The notes: generated by a model from the sequence alone, not told the origin. A stretch of 12,631 nt of DNA from Nitrospira sp. UBA6493 (GCA_002435325.1 DJMJ01000031.1:103209-115839); one strand, 5' to 3'; counted from the stretch's first letter, positions 1 to 6,684 are shown. Program-made: numbers and translations.

Positions 1-1
1 G

Positions 2-313
2 GCGATACCCATCGGCGGGTTCAGCATGGCCGACGGGGGAGAAGCCGACGATAAGATCATCGCCGTGATGAAAGACGACGCGGCCTACGGCAATATTCGG
101 GATATCAAGGATTGTCCGATCGCGCTGATCGATCGGTTGCAGCATTATTTTCTCACCTACAAGCAGGCTCCGGGATCGGTTTCGCACAAAGTGGAGATTA
201 CGAGCCTGTACGGTCGCGACGAAGCGATGAAAGTGATCCGCGCCAGTCATGCGGACTATCGCGCCAAGTTTCCTGAGCTGGAATCGCTCTGGCCGAAACA
301 GATGGCGCAGTAA
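2..313 (+). CDS. ppa: Inorganic pyrophosphatase, C-terminal part (5' end outside the window)
   Basis: The frame is open from the window edge, and the visible 103 residues match the C-terminal half of soluble family-I inorganic pyrophosphatase, which hydrolyses cytosolic PPi to two phosphates and so pulls biosynthetic reactions forward. The first visible residues, about 2-18, hold the characteristic stretch PIGGFSMADGGEADDKII; its acidic residues and lysine correspond to the metal and PPi-binding segment of the family. Further on, HYFLTYKQAPG carries the Tyr-Lys pair that contacts phosphate in known structures. The N-terminal barrel, with the DGDPxDVLV-type metal motif, lies upstream of the window. 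The Met encoded at base 26 is internal, because the pyrophosphatase similarity begins before it. The stop codon TAA overlaps the ATG of the helicase gene (TAATG), which suggests co-transcription and perhaps coupled translation. Identification rests on motif recognition and I consider it secure. Confidence 0.88.
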   Translation, partial: AIPIGGFSMADGGEADDKIIAVMKDDAAYGNIRDIKDCPIALIDRLQHYFLTYKQAPGSVSHKVEITSLYGRDEAMKVIRASHADYRAKFPELESLWPKQMAQ

Positions 314-2094
314 TGTCAGAAAAGGATACGACAGGCTCTATGAAACACGACACGATCGACCCGTCCACCGCCACGGCCGTCCATGGCTTTTCCCCCGGCT
401 TTGCCGCACTCGGTCTGGAAGCGTCGCTGCTTGCGACACTGGATGCGCTGGGTTACGAAGAACCCACGCCTATTCAACGTGAATCGATTCCACCGCTGCT
501 GGCCGGAAAGGATCTGCTGGGACAAGCCGCAACAGGCACAGGGAAGACGGCATCGTTTGCCTTGCCCTTGTTGCAGCGGCTGGCCCATGGCCCCAAGCAA
601 CGGCCGGGCGCCCTCATTCTGGTGCCGACGCGCGAGTTGGCTATCCAGGTGGGTGAGGCGTTGCAGCGCTACGGCAAAGAGCTCCGGACGTCGGTGTTGG
701 CGATCTACGGCGGCGCGGCGATCGGCCCGCAGTTGTATGCGCTGAAGCGCGGCGTGGACGTGGTCGTGGCGACGCCGGGACGGGCGCTGGATCATCTGCG
801 GCGCAATACACTCCAGCTGAAGCACATTCAAATGGTCGTCTTGGACGAGGCGGACGAAATGCTCGACATGGGCTTCGCCGACGATCTCGATGCGATCCTG
901 GAGCAGACACCGGAGACGAAACAGACGGCCTTGTTCTCCGCCACGATGCCGCCGCGCATCAAGTCGATCGCCCATCGTCATCTCAAGAATCCGGTCGAGA
1001 TTACGATTGCCAAGGAGCCGGTCAAGGCGGGCGCCGTGCCCAAGGTTCAACAAACGGCCTATGTCGTCTCGCGCCCCTATCGGGCGGCGGCGCTGGCCAG
1101 AGTCTTGGACATGGCCGGCCCCAAATCGGCCCTGGTCTTTTGCCGCACTCGCGTGGAAGTGGATGAAGTGACGGTCATGCTGAATAGCCGCGGCCATCGC
1201 GCGGAAGCCATTCACGGTGGCATGAGCCAGCCGCAACGCGACCGCGTCATGCAATCGTTTCGAAGCGGGCAGACCGAACTGCTGATCGCCACCGATGTGG
1301 CGGCGCGCGGCTTGGATATTCCCAGCGTGTCGCACGTCATCAACTATGATTTGCCGTCATCCGCCGAGGTCTATGTCCATCGCATCGGCCGGACTGGCCG
1401 GGCGGGACGTGAAGGTGCGGCCATTACGATCATCGACCCGCGCGAGCACCGCTTTTTGCGCAACATCGAACAGCTCACGAAGGCGAGAGTCCTCGTGGCC
1501 CCGGTGCCGTCGGTTTCCGATCTCCGCGCCAAGCGCGTGGAGCGGACCCTGTCGTCGATTCGCGAGGTGCTGACCGCCGGCGATTTGGAGCATTTCCGTA
1601 CCGTGGTCACAACCCTGGCGCAGGATTTTGAAGTCATCGATGTCGCCGCGGCGGCGATGAAACTGGCGCATCAAGGGCAGGCCGGTGAACGGGACGAAGC
1701 TGAAATTCCCGCCGTTCCGGTCCGCGCGCAGGAACCTGCGTATCGGCCCTCGCAGCGCCCGATGGGACGTCCGGACGACCGCTATCTTGGCGGGCCTTCG
1801 AGACCAAGCGAGCGGCCGTCGATGGGCAGGCCCGTTCGGAGCGGAGGTCGGGCCCCGGGCATGGCCCGGATCTATATCGGCGCCGGCCGTGAAGCGGGGA
1901 TTCGACCGGGCGATCTCGTCGGGGCCATTGCCAACGAAGCCAAGCTGAGTGCGAGCATGATCGGCGGCATCGAAATTGAGAGCCGGTTTTCACTCGTCGA
2001 TGTGCCGGAGGCGATGGCGCAAGGCATCATTCAGACGTTGGGACGCACCAGAATCAAAGGCCAAAAAGTTCCGGTCCGGATTTTCCGCGACTGA
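313..2094 (+). CDS. deaD: DEAD-box ATP-dependent RNA helicase with DbpA-like C-terminal RNA-binding domain (DeaD/CsdA type)
   Basis: This 593-residue protein would unwind short RNA duplexes using ATP, typically in ribosome assembly, cold adaptation or RNA turnover. All helicase motifs are visible: Q motif around GYEEPTPIQ (47-55), Walker A AATGTGKT (72-79), PTREL (105-109), ATPGR (153-157), DEAD (178-181), SAT (209-211), FCRT (276-279), ATDVAARGLD (326-335) and HRIGRTGR (356-363). Residues about 460-515 form a Pro/Arg/Gly-rich, probably disordered linker. Residues about 518-593 (ARIYIGAGREAGIRPGDLVG onward) resemble the DbpA C-terminal RNA-binding domain, which anchors the helicase to structured RNA in DbpA, CsdA and YxiN. 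Motif I has Ala where Gln is most common (A-Q-TGTGKT), a tolerated variation. The start at 313 is favoured by the TAATG overlap with ppa; the Met at base 340 is an alternative, and neither has a strong Shine-Dalgarno sequence. The gene could equally be labelled csdA or simply a DEAD/DEAH helicase. Confidence 0.93.
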   Translation: MSEKDTTGSMKHDTIDPSTATAVHGFSPGFAALGLEASLLATLDALGYEEPTPIQRESIPPLLAGKDLLGQAATGTGKTASFALPLLQRLAHGPKQRPGALILVPTRELAIQVGEALQRYGKELRTSVLAIYGGAAIGPQLYALKRGVDVVVATPGRALDHLRRNTLQLKHIQMVVLDEADEMLDMGFADDLDAILEQTPETKQTALFSATMPPRIKSIAHRHLKNPVEITIAKEPVKAGAVPKVQQTAYVVSRPYRAAALARVLDMAGPKSALVFCRTRVEVDEVTVMLNSRGHRAEAIHGGMSQPQRDRVMQSFRSGQTELLIATDVAARGLDIPSVSHVINYDLPSSAEVYVHRIGRTGRAGREGAAITIIDPREHRFLRNIEQLTKARVLVAPVPSVSDLRAKRVERTLSSIREVLTAGDLEHFRTVVTTLAQDFEVIDVAAAAMKLAHQGQAGERDEAEIPAVPVRAQEPAYRPSQRPMGRPDDRYLGGPSRPSERPSMGRPVRSGGRAPGMARIYIGAGREAGIRPGDLVGAIANEAKLSASMIGGIEIESRFSLVDVPEAMAQGIIQTLGRTRIKGQKVPVRIFRD

Positions 2095-2100
2095 GCAGAA

Positions 2101-2116
2101 GACCGGCATGCCGGTC
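2101..2116. repeat. Perfect 16-bp palindrome just after the helicase stop codon
   Basis: GACCGGCATGCCGGTC is identical to its reverse complement and starts 6 bases after the TGA of the helicase gene. Transcribed, it forms a 6-bp G+C-rich stem with a CATG loop. The position fits a transcription end or mRNA-stabilising hairpin, but no U-tract follows (GGGTCGATCAG), so it is not a canonical intrinsic terminator. A protein-binding site is also possible. Confidence 0.45.
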
Positions 2117-2278
2117 GGGTCGATCAGACAATGGCGCGCTTGCCCGGTTGTGCGAGCACGTCGTTGTTGTCGGTTCGTGATCGCCCGGCTGTTTGCGATC
2201 CCTCTCAGGCCCCTCTTTTGAGGACTACCGCAGCGCCCCATCGATAGGATAGGGTGAGCGGCATCGGGAGGGAATGCC

Positions 2279-2407
2279 ATGACGGATTTTGAAGAAACGA
2301 GTCTGCTGATGAGTGTGTTGGCGCTGGCGGGGATTGCCGTGATGGCCGATCGGCCGCTGGAGGCAACCTGTGAGCGGTTCCTGGAGTGGCTCAGACCGCG
2401 CGGCTAG
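2279..2407 (+). CDS. Small hypothetical protein, 42 residues, one hydrophobic segment
   Basis: I do not recognise the family. The ORF begins MTDFEETSLLMSVLALAGIA and ends EWLRPRG. Residues about 9-22 (LLMSVLALAGIAVM) are hydrophobic and could be a short membrane helix; the remainder is charged and could be an amphipathic helix. The start is supported by GGGAGGGA at 2266-2273, a good Shine-Dalgarno sequence five bases before the ATG. A TAGGAT hexamer at 2245-2250 could be a -10 box, giving a leader of roughly 20 bases, but I see no good -35 at the right spacing. It lies alone between the plus-strand helicase gene and the minus-strand pair that ends at 2482. The good ribosome-binding site and the hydrophobic-then-charged composition favour a real gene, but without comparative data a chance ORF cannot be excluded. 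Confidence 0.5.
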   Translation: MTDFEETSLLMSVLALAGIAVMADRPLEATCERFLEWLRPRG

Positions 2408-2481
2408 GTTCCCCCGTTCCCTCTTCGTCTATTCCCCGCTTCGGGTTCCCTCATGATTCCGACACGTCTGTGAGGGCGTGG

Positions 2482-2799
2482 CTATTCCCCTTGGATGTCG
2501 ATCACGTACCGGCACGGAGGCGATTGCGCCTCGTCCGGCGGCAGAATTCGGCAGGTGGGAATATCGGCCTGAAGGCGCTTGAGGAGGCGGGGAACTTTCA
2601 GTCCGGCAGGAATCTCGCAGACCCAGACGTGCATGCCCGATGCAGGTTCATCGAAGTGCCGCTCAACGCGAAACCCCGGATGCTCCATGAAATAAGCCGA
2701 TAAGAATCCCGTGATGGCCTGCATCACCCAGGGGTTGGCCGTGAGATAGCGGCGGCTCAATGCCAGCTCGGCATTGTGATGAGGAGTATCGGCGTTCAT
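2482..2799 (-). CDS. Hypothetical protein, 105 residues, second gene of a minus-strand pair
   Basis: I do not recognise this protein. It begins MNADTPHHNAELALSRRYLT and ends CRYVIDIQGE. There is no signal peptide or membrane segment; the composition (LLKRLQADIP, VWVCEIPAGLKVPRLL) suggests a small soluble alpha/beta protein. Two cysteines sit at about residues 60 and 83, with a third near 96, but they do not form a recognisable metal-binding pattern. The frame stays open upstream to base 3045, but that extension is antisense-like basic sequence overlapping the preceding gene, so I chose the Met at 2799. This leaves 13 bases after the stop of the 144-residue gene. The start has no clear Shine-Dalgarno sequence, so translation may depend on coupling to the upstream gene. 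Function unknown; shared regulation with its neighbour is inferred from spacing. Confidence 0.65.
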   Translation of the reverse strand: MNADTPHHNAELALSRRYLTANPWVMQAITGFLSAYFMEHPGFRVERHFDEPASGMHVWVCEIPAGLKVPRLLKRLQADIPTCRILPPDEAQSPPCRYVIDIQGE

Positions 2800-2812
2800 G
2801 GCCGGCGCCGAC

Positions 2813-3247
2813 TCACGATGCAGCCTGTTGCTCGTTAGGCCAGGGGAAACGAAGCGACTGCGGGGTATCGGCCTGGTGTTCGTAGGTGCGCAGCCGCACG
2901 AATAACTCAATTGCCGTCGGCTTTTCCTGCTCCTGATACAGCCGATATTCGATCTGGCGCGGGTCCGACATGGTCGGCTCACAGAAAAAGCCCCATCTGA
3001 CATAAGGCTTGCCTTTTGCGCCGGCTTCCCGGGCCTTCGCCTCAACCGCCGCCGGTTCGAAGGTGGCCCCTTCTGTGTGGGTTGATTTGATTTTCATGCG
3101 CCAGGCCTTGGAATCTCGATCGATTTCTTTGTACACGAGGAACGCATATTCACTGTTGAGGACGGCATCATAGACCACCAGATAGCCCAGCTGGTGATAG
3201 GTGCGCGCATGATCGTCGGCAGGAACTTCGAGCAGGGGTTTCAGCAT
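2813..3247 (-). CDS. Hypothetical protein, 144 residues, first gene of a minus-strand pair
   Basis: I do not recognise the family. The protein starts MLKPLLEVPADDHARTYHQL and ends RFPWPNEQQAAS. It appears soluble and cytoplasmic, with alternating beta-type segments (GYLVVYDAVL, YAFLVYKEID) and a charged middle (residues about 50-80, THTEGATFEPAAVEAKAREA); no catalytic motif is evident. The start is well supported: AAGGAG lies on the minus strand (CTCCTT at 3253-3258) five bases before the ATG. It heads a two-gene operon with the 105-residue protein downstream, and diverges from the aldo/keto reductase gene across a 264-bp region that carries the TTCAGTATA repeats. It could be a lineage-specific conserved protein; no function is proposed. 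Confidence 0.72.
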   Translation of the reverse strand: MLKPLLEVPADDHARTYHQLGYLVVYDAVLNSEYAFLVYKEIDRDSKAWRMKIKSTHTEGATFEPAAVEAKAREAGAKGKPYVRWGFFCEPTMSDPRQIEYRLYQEQEKPTAIELFVRLRTYEHQADTPQSLRFPWPNEQQAAS

Positions 3248-3410
3248 GAGCGCTCCTTGTTACTCTGGTACAGGGGACCTATGCCACGATGGATTGTTGA
3301 AAGATTTGATGATGACATTCTCTGGCCTCTGATTTCCACTCTTCCGGATGTCATTCGAGCTGGTTCTGCCTCGGCGAGCCGGAAACCCGAGCTTTCGGAT
3401 TGAGTGGAGG

Positions 3411-3439
3411 TTCAGTATACTGACAGGTATTCAGTATAT
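3411..3439. promoter_or_regulatory. Tandem TTCAGTATA repeat with embedded 12-bp palindrome, candidate operator
   Basis: TTCAGTATA occurs at 3411-3419 and again at 3430-3438, a 19-bp period, close to two helical turns. The first copy extends to a perfect 12-bp palindrome, TCAGTATACTGA (3412-3423). On the minus strand each copy reads TATACT, a 5/6 match to a sigma-70 -10 box. For the copy at 3433-3438 a weak -35 (TTCTGT, minus strand, 3456-3461) is at 17-bp spacing. The element lies between divergent genes (starts at 3247 and 3512), so it could control either or both. The repeats are seen directly; the regulatory role is inference. Confidence 0.45.
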
Positions 3440-3511
3440 GCGAACCGGGCTCTCCACAGAAGGCCCTCCTTCAGGCATTCTCATTGAATCAGTGCGATTG
3501 GAGTCGAAGAG

Positions 3512-4351
3512 ATGGCGATGACAGCCTACAACGGCATCACAGTTCCGGCATTCATGTATGGCACTGCTTGGAAGAAAGAAGCCACGACGCAGCTGGTGCA
3601 ATTGGCGGTTGCCTCCGGATTTCGGGCGATCGATACCGCAAATCAATTGATTCATTACCAGGAAGCGCTGGTCGGCGATGCGCTGCTGGAACTGGCGAAG
3701 CAGGGATTCGCTCGGGACACGCTGTTTCTGCAGACCAAGTTTACGTCGGTCGATGGGCAGGATCATCGGACTCCCTACGATGCCAAGGCCGACCTGACCA
3801 CGCAGGTGAATCAATCCTTTCAGAGCTCGTTGGCCCATCTGCACACGGACTATCTCGACTCTTATGTGCTGCACGGTCCCTATTCCAGGCGTGGGTTAGG
3901 AAATGCTGATTGGGAAGTCTGGGCTGCCATCGAAGCGCTCTACGATTCCGGCAAGACCAAGATGATCGGCATTAGCAATGTCTCCGCCGAACAGTTGTCG
4001 TTGCTTTGCGCCAAGGTCAGGCATAAACCGATGGTGGTACAGAACCGCTGCTATGCTGCTTTTGGGTGGGATAAAGCCGTGCGAGAGATTTGCAAGGCTG
4101 AGAATATTATTTATCAAGGCTTCTCCCTCCTGACGGCCAACCGGGAGGTCTTCGTCGATCCGGCGGTGCGCGCCATGGCCGTGATACATGGAACCGGACT
4201 CGCGCAGATTGTCTTTCGGTTCGCGATGCAGATTGGCATGTTGCCGCTCACCGGCACCAGCAATCCCCAGCACATGACAGAGGATCTCGCGTGCGATCAG
4301 TTCACCCTCTCACCAGACGAGCTGCACGCCATCGAGACGATCGGCCTGTAA
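3512..4351 (+). CDS. Aldo/keto reductase family oxidoreductase
   Basis: This 279-residue protein is the usual length for a single-domain aldo/keto reductase, an NAD(P)H-dependent (beta/alpha)8-barrel enzyme that reduces aldehydes or ketones in the cytoplasm. The catalytic tetrad can be assigned: Asp41 in AIDTANQ, Tyr49 in IHYQEALVG, Lys76 in FLQTKFT and His121 in YVLHGPY. GISNVS (153-158) is the conserved strand after the active site, and PLTGTSNPQHM (245-255) occupies the cofactor-binding loop. Two oddities are visible: Tyr49 lies eight residues after Asp41 rather than the common five, and the cofactor loop lacks the Lys/Arg pair that grips the 2'-phosphate of NADPH in many relatives, so NADH use is conceivable. 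GGAG at 3500-3503 is eight bases before the chosen ATG; an ATG at 3518 is an alternative. The gene is followed after 21 bases by the flavoprotein gene and is probably co-transcribed with it. Substrate unknown. Confidence 0.88.
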   Translation: MAMTAYNGITVPAFMYGTAWKKEATTQLVQLAVASGFRAIDTANQLIHYQEALVGDALLELAKQGFARDTLFLQTKFTSVDGQDHRTPYDAKADLTTQVNQSFQSSLAHLHTDYLDSYVLHGPYSRRGLGNADWEVWAAIEALYDSGKTKMIGISNVSAEQLSLLCAKVRHKPMVVQNRCYAAFGWDKAVREICKAENIIYQGFSLLTANREVFVDPAVRAMAVIHGTGLAQIVFRFAMQIGMLPLTGTSNPQHMTEDLACDQFTLSPDELHAIETIGL

Positions 4352-4372
4352 GTTTGTGAAGTGGATTTTCCC

Positions 4373-5593
4373 ATGACCATTGCAATCATCGGTGGCGGTC
4401 CGGCCGGGCTCATGGCCGCGGAGGCCGCGCGCGCCGGCGGAGCGCAGGTGGACCTCTACGACGCGATGCCCTCCGTGGGCCGCAAGTTTCTGCTCGCCGG
4501 CAAAGGCGGGCTGAATCTCACCCATTCGGAGCCGATCGAACCGTTTCTCGCCCGGTATGGGGCCAGACGAGCGCAGATCGCCCCGCTGCTGGCGGCATTC
4601 GGCCCGGAGGCGCTGCGTGCCTGGGTGGGGGAGTTCGGCATTGAAACGTTTGTTGGTACCTCCGGCCGTGTGTTCCCGAAAGATATGAAGGCGGCCCCGT
4701 TGCTGAGAGCCTGGTTGCGCCGCTTGCGCCAGGCTGGTGTGAACTTTCACATCCGGCATCGCTGGTCAGGCTGGACGGAAGACGGGGGACTCACCTTTAC
4801 CACACCGCAAGGAGTCAGAACGGTGCAGGCCGATGCGGTGGTGCTCGCGCTCGGTGGTGGAAGCTGGCCGGCGCTGGGTTCCGATGGCGGGTGGGTTCCG
4901 CTGCTCCGGCAGCGCGGCGCGGTGGTGACGCCGTTGCGTCCCGCGAATTGCGGATTCGATGTGGCCTGGACCGAGCATTTCAAAAGCAAGTTTGCCGGAC
5001 AGCCGGTGAAGTCGGTGGCTTTGAAGATTCTCACGCCGACCGGCGGGGAGTGTTGGCAGCAGGGCGAATTCGTCGTGACGACCACGGGGGTGGAGGGTGG
5101 GGTGATCTATGCGATGTCGTCCCTCCTGCGTGATGAGATTCTCGCCAAGGAGACCGCGACCATGCGGCTCGATCTGGCGCCCGATCGCGACCTGTCCCGT
5201 TTGACGAACGAGCTCTCGCGCCCGCGCGGCAAACGGACGATGGCGACGCACCTGGACCGCCGGGTCGGCATATCAGGCGTGAAGGCGGGATTGCTGCGCG
5301 AAGTGGTATCGAAAGAAGATTTTACCGATCCGGCCAAGCTGGCCGCCGCGATCAAATCGCTGCCGATTACGCTCCTGGCGCCCAGGCCGCTGGATGAGGC
5401 GATCAGCACGGCCGGCGGCGTGGCGTTTGAAGTGCTGGATGCGCGGCTGATGCTGCGGGATGTGCCGGGCGTGTTTTGCGCCGGCGAGATGCTGGATTGG
5501 GAAGCCCCGACCGGCGGCTATCTCTTGACCGCCTGTTTCGCGAGCGGCCGCGTAGCTGGCGCGGGCGCGGTGGAATGGCTAAAGTCGCGCTAG
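4373..5593 (+). CDS. FAD-dependent oxidoreductase of the HI0933/BaiN family (PP_4765-like flavoprotein)
   Basis: The 406-residue protein has the hallmarks of the HI0933-like two-dinucleotide-binding flavoproteins. GGGPAG (7-12) is the Rossmann loop binding the ADP part of FAD. GRKFLLAGKGGLNLTHSE (36-53) is the family signature. LALGGGSWPALG (158-169) is a second nucleotide-contact segment, and CAGEMLDWEAPTGGYLL (369-385) is the C-terminal FAD-binding motif. The exact form of this C-terminal motif resembles the subgroup called PP_4765 flavoproteins. Members of the wider family include BaiN, implicated in bile-acid dehydroxylation, but the reaction of this subgroup is not known to me. The upstream GTG at 4361 is also in frame; I prefer the ATG at 4373 because the Rossmann strand begins right after it and a weak GTGGA lies seven bases upstream. 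It follows the aldo/keto reductase by 21 bases, and its stop TAG lies within CTAG shared with the convergent lipoprotein gene. Confidence 0.88.
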   Translation: MTIAIIGGGPAGLMAAEAARAGGAQVDLYDAMPSVGRKFLLAGKGGLNLTHSEPIEPFLARYGARRAQIAPLLAAFGPEALRAWVGEFGIETFVGTSGRVFPKDMKAAPLLRAWLRRLRQAGVNFHIRHRWSGWTEDGGLTFTTPQGVRTVQADAVVLALGGGSWPALGSDGGWVPLLRQRGAVVTPLRPANCGFDVAWTEHFKSKFAGQPVKSVALKILTPTGGECWQQGEFVVTTTGVEGGVIYAMSSLLRDEILAKETATMRLDLAPDRDLSRLTNELSRPRGKRTMATHLDRRVGISGVKAGLLREVVSKEDFTDPAKLAAAIKSLPITLLAPRPLDEAISTAGGVAFEVLDARLMLRDVPGVFCAGEMLDWEAPTGGYLLTACFASGRVAGAGAVEWLKSR

Positions 5594-5979
5594 TTGGGCC
5601 GGTCGACGAAGATATCGACAATTCCGCCCTTCGGGGCAAGTCCCAGTGAGACCCGTCCGGCGAAGGCCTGATGGGTCCAGTTCATGCCGTCGAGGCTCGA
5701 CCAATCCTTATAGATGTAGAGTCCCTGGGTTAGTTGGATCTGCAGATTGGTTTCACCAGGCTGCAGAACTAACGGACCTTTTACAGACACGTGAATCGGT
5801 ATCGCTTTGCCGGCTGGCACATGCAGCACGTAGTTCTTATCCGCCGGTTCCGGCTTGCCGATTTCAATCACCGGCACGCGTTTCATGATATCGTCAGGCG
5901 GGCCGCCTATCCCCGCGCAGCCAGCGAGAAAAGTCAGGACGGGAAGCAGTGCTGAAACCGGATGTCTCATCGAAGCCAT
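5590..5979 (-). CDS. Small putative lipoprotein, 129 residues
   Basis: The protein starts MASMRHPVSALLPVLTFLAG followed by Cys21: a short basic start, a hydrophobic stretch and an L-A-G-C lipobox, so signal peptidase II cleavage and lipid attachment at Cys21 are predicted. The mature part of about 109 residues has no family I recognise. It is rich in beta-type segments (IPIHVSVKGPLVL, NLQIQLTQGLYIY, GIVDIFVDRPN), consistent with a small beta-sandwich in the periplasm or anchored to a membrane leaflet. The start at 5979 is supported by GGAGG on the minus strand four bases upstream; the Met at residue 4 would be too far away (13 bases). A candidate promoter lies about 30 bases upstream. The gene is convergent with the flavoprotein gene and divergent from the ferritin-like gene. 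Lipoprotein status is fairly sure; function is unknown. Confidence 0.78.
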   Translation of the reverse strand: MASMRHPVSALLPVLTFLAGCAGIGGPPDDIMKRVPVIEIGKPEPADKNYVLHVPAGKAIPIHVSVKGPLVLQPGETNLQIQLTQGLYIYKDWSSLDGMNWTHQAFAGRVSLGLAPKGGIVDIFVDRPN

Positions 5980-6005
5980 AGATCCTCCAGTATTGTCTTG
6001 GCCCC

Positions 6006-6034
6006 ATCCTATTCAGAGTCCCCATATCCTGCAA
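6006..6034 (-). promoter_or_regulatory. Candidate sigma-70-type promoter for the lipoprotein gene
   Basis: Reading the minus strand, TTGCAG (6029-6034) is followed after 17 bases by TAGGAT (6006-6011). These match the consensus at 3/6 and 4/6 positions. The predicted start would leave a leader of about 20 bases holding the GGAGG ribosome-binding site. Spacing is ideal but the hexamers are only moderate matches. Confidence 0.35.
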
Positions 6035-6084
6035 GGCGGAACGAGAATCTGACAGCCTTCACCTTCAATTCGCTGAGAGAAGCA

Positions 6085-6093
6085 TGCTAGGTT
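6085..6093 (+). promoter_or_regulatory. Candidate extended -10 element (TGCTAGGTT) directly before the ferritin-like gene
   Basis: TGC-TAGGTT ends six bases before the ATG at 6100. With the usual distance from -10 to transcription start, the RNA would begin at or next to the start codon. TTCAAT at 6064-6069, 18 bases upstream, is a poor -35, which an extended -10 can tolerate. No convincing Shine-Dalgarno sequence precedes the gene, so a leaderless transcript would be consistent. The hexamer itself matches the consensus at only 3/6 positions. Confidence 0.3.
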
Positions 6094-6099
6094 ACCAGC

Positions 6100-6684
6100 A
6101 TGATGCTGCCAAAAAGTTGTGAACGGGCGATCCTTGAACGATTCTTACGAGCCGAGGCCATGGCCCTTTGGGCTGTGCGGGCCGCTCAACTGCGTGATGT
6201 GCCGCTGAACGTACAGACCTTCCTCAAACAGCACGAAGCTGATGAACTGGATCATCTGAAGCAGTTTGAAACGATGCTGGGCCACCAGTCTCGCGGACGC
6301 GAGGTGCTGCCGACCGTGCCGCAACAATGGCCGGCGCTGGCGGTGCTGCTCTTTGGCTACGAGGCGCTCGGATTGGAGTTTGCCAAATTGCTGGTCGAAC
6401 TTCGTCCGGACATGGCGGCGATCGTGGAGGACGAGGAAACGCACGTCGGTTTTTTTGAGCGGGAGCTGCGGAAAATTCTCGACAATGACGCGGTTGGGGC
6501 GGAGCAAGCCAGAGTCTCGGCCAATGCCTGGTGGCGAAAATTATCCCGCACGGTCGATCGCTATCTTCAGGATGAGGAGCTGGATACCTGCCGTGCAGAC
6601 GTGCGCGCCATGATGTTAGCAGCCATTAAACGGCGGTTCATCGCAGTGGGATTACAGGCGCCGAGCGAGATGATATCCAACTGA
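6100..6684 (+). CDS. Ferritin-like diiron-site protein
   Basis: This 194-residue protein is predicted to be an almost entirely helical four-helix bundle of the ferritin-like superfamily. A complete set of diiron ligands can be assigned: Glu19 in LRAEAMALW on the first helix, Glu49-x-x-His52 in ADELDHL on the second, Glu88 in FGYEALGLEF on the third and Glu112-x-x-His115 in EDEETHVGFF on the fourth. Two EXXH motifs with two lone Glu residues is the standard pattern of rubrerythrin-, MiaE- and COQ7-type proteins, so iron binding with oxidase, peroxidase or hydroxylase chemistry is plausible. No rubredoxin domain, signal peptide or membrane segment is seen. The start could be 6100 or the adjacent ATG at 6103. 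It diverges from the lipoprotein gene and its stop lies 14 bases from the convergent accA stop. The exact family and substrate are unknown to me; the superfamily call is firm, the reaction is not. Confidence 0.75.
   Translation: MMLPKSCERAILERFLRAEAMALWAVRAAQLRDVPLNVQTFLKQHEADELDHLKQFETMLGHQSRGREVLPTVPQQWPALAVLLFGYEALGLEFAKLLVELRPDMAAIVEDEETHVGFFERELRKILDNDAVGAEQARVSANAWWRKLSRTVDRYLQDEELDTCRADVRAMMLAAIKRRFIAVGLQAPSEMISN

Noticed and set aside
316..1335. Minus-strand open frame (339 codons) opposite the helicase gene
   Set aside because: The translation is Arg/His/Gln-rich low-quality sequence antisense to all the conserved helicase motifs.
2448..2476. CCCTCA / TGAGGG stem between the 42-residue ORF and the minus-strand pair as a bidirectional terminator
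   Set aside because: Six pairs with a 17-base loop and no U-tract on either side; too weak to list as a feature.
2800..3045. 82-codon upstream extension of the 105-residue minus-strand gene
   Set aside because: It overlaps the better-supported 144-residue gene in another frame and its sequence is strongly Arg/Ser-rich, typical of a shadow frame.
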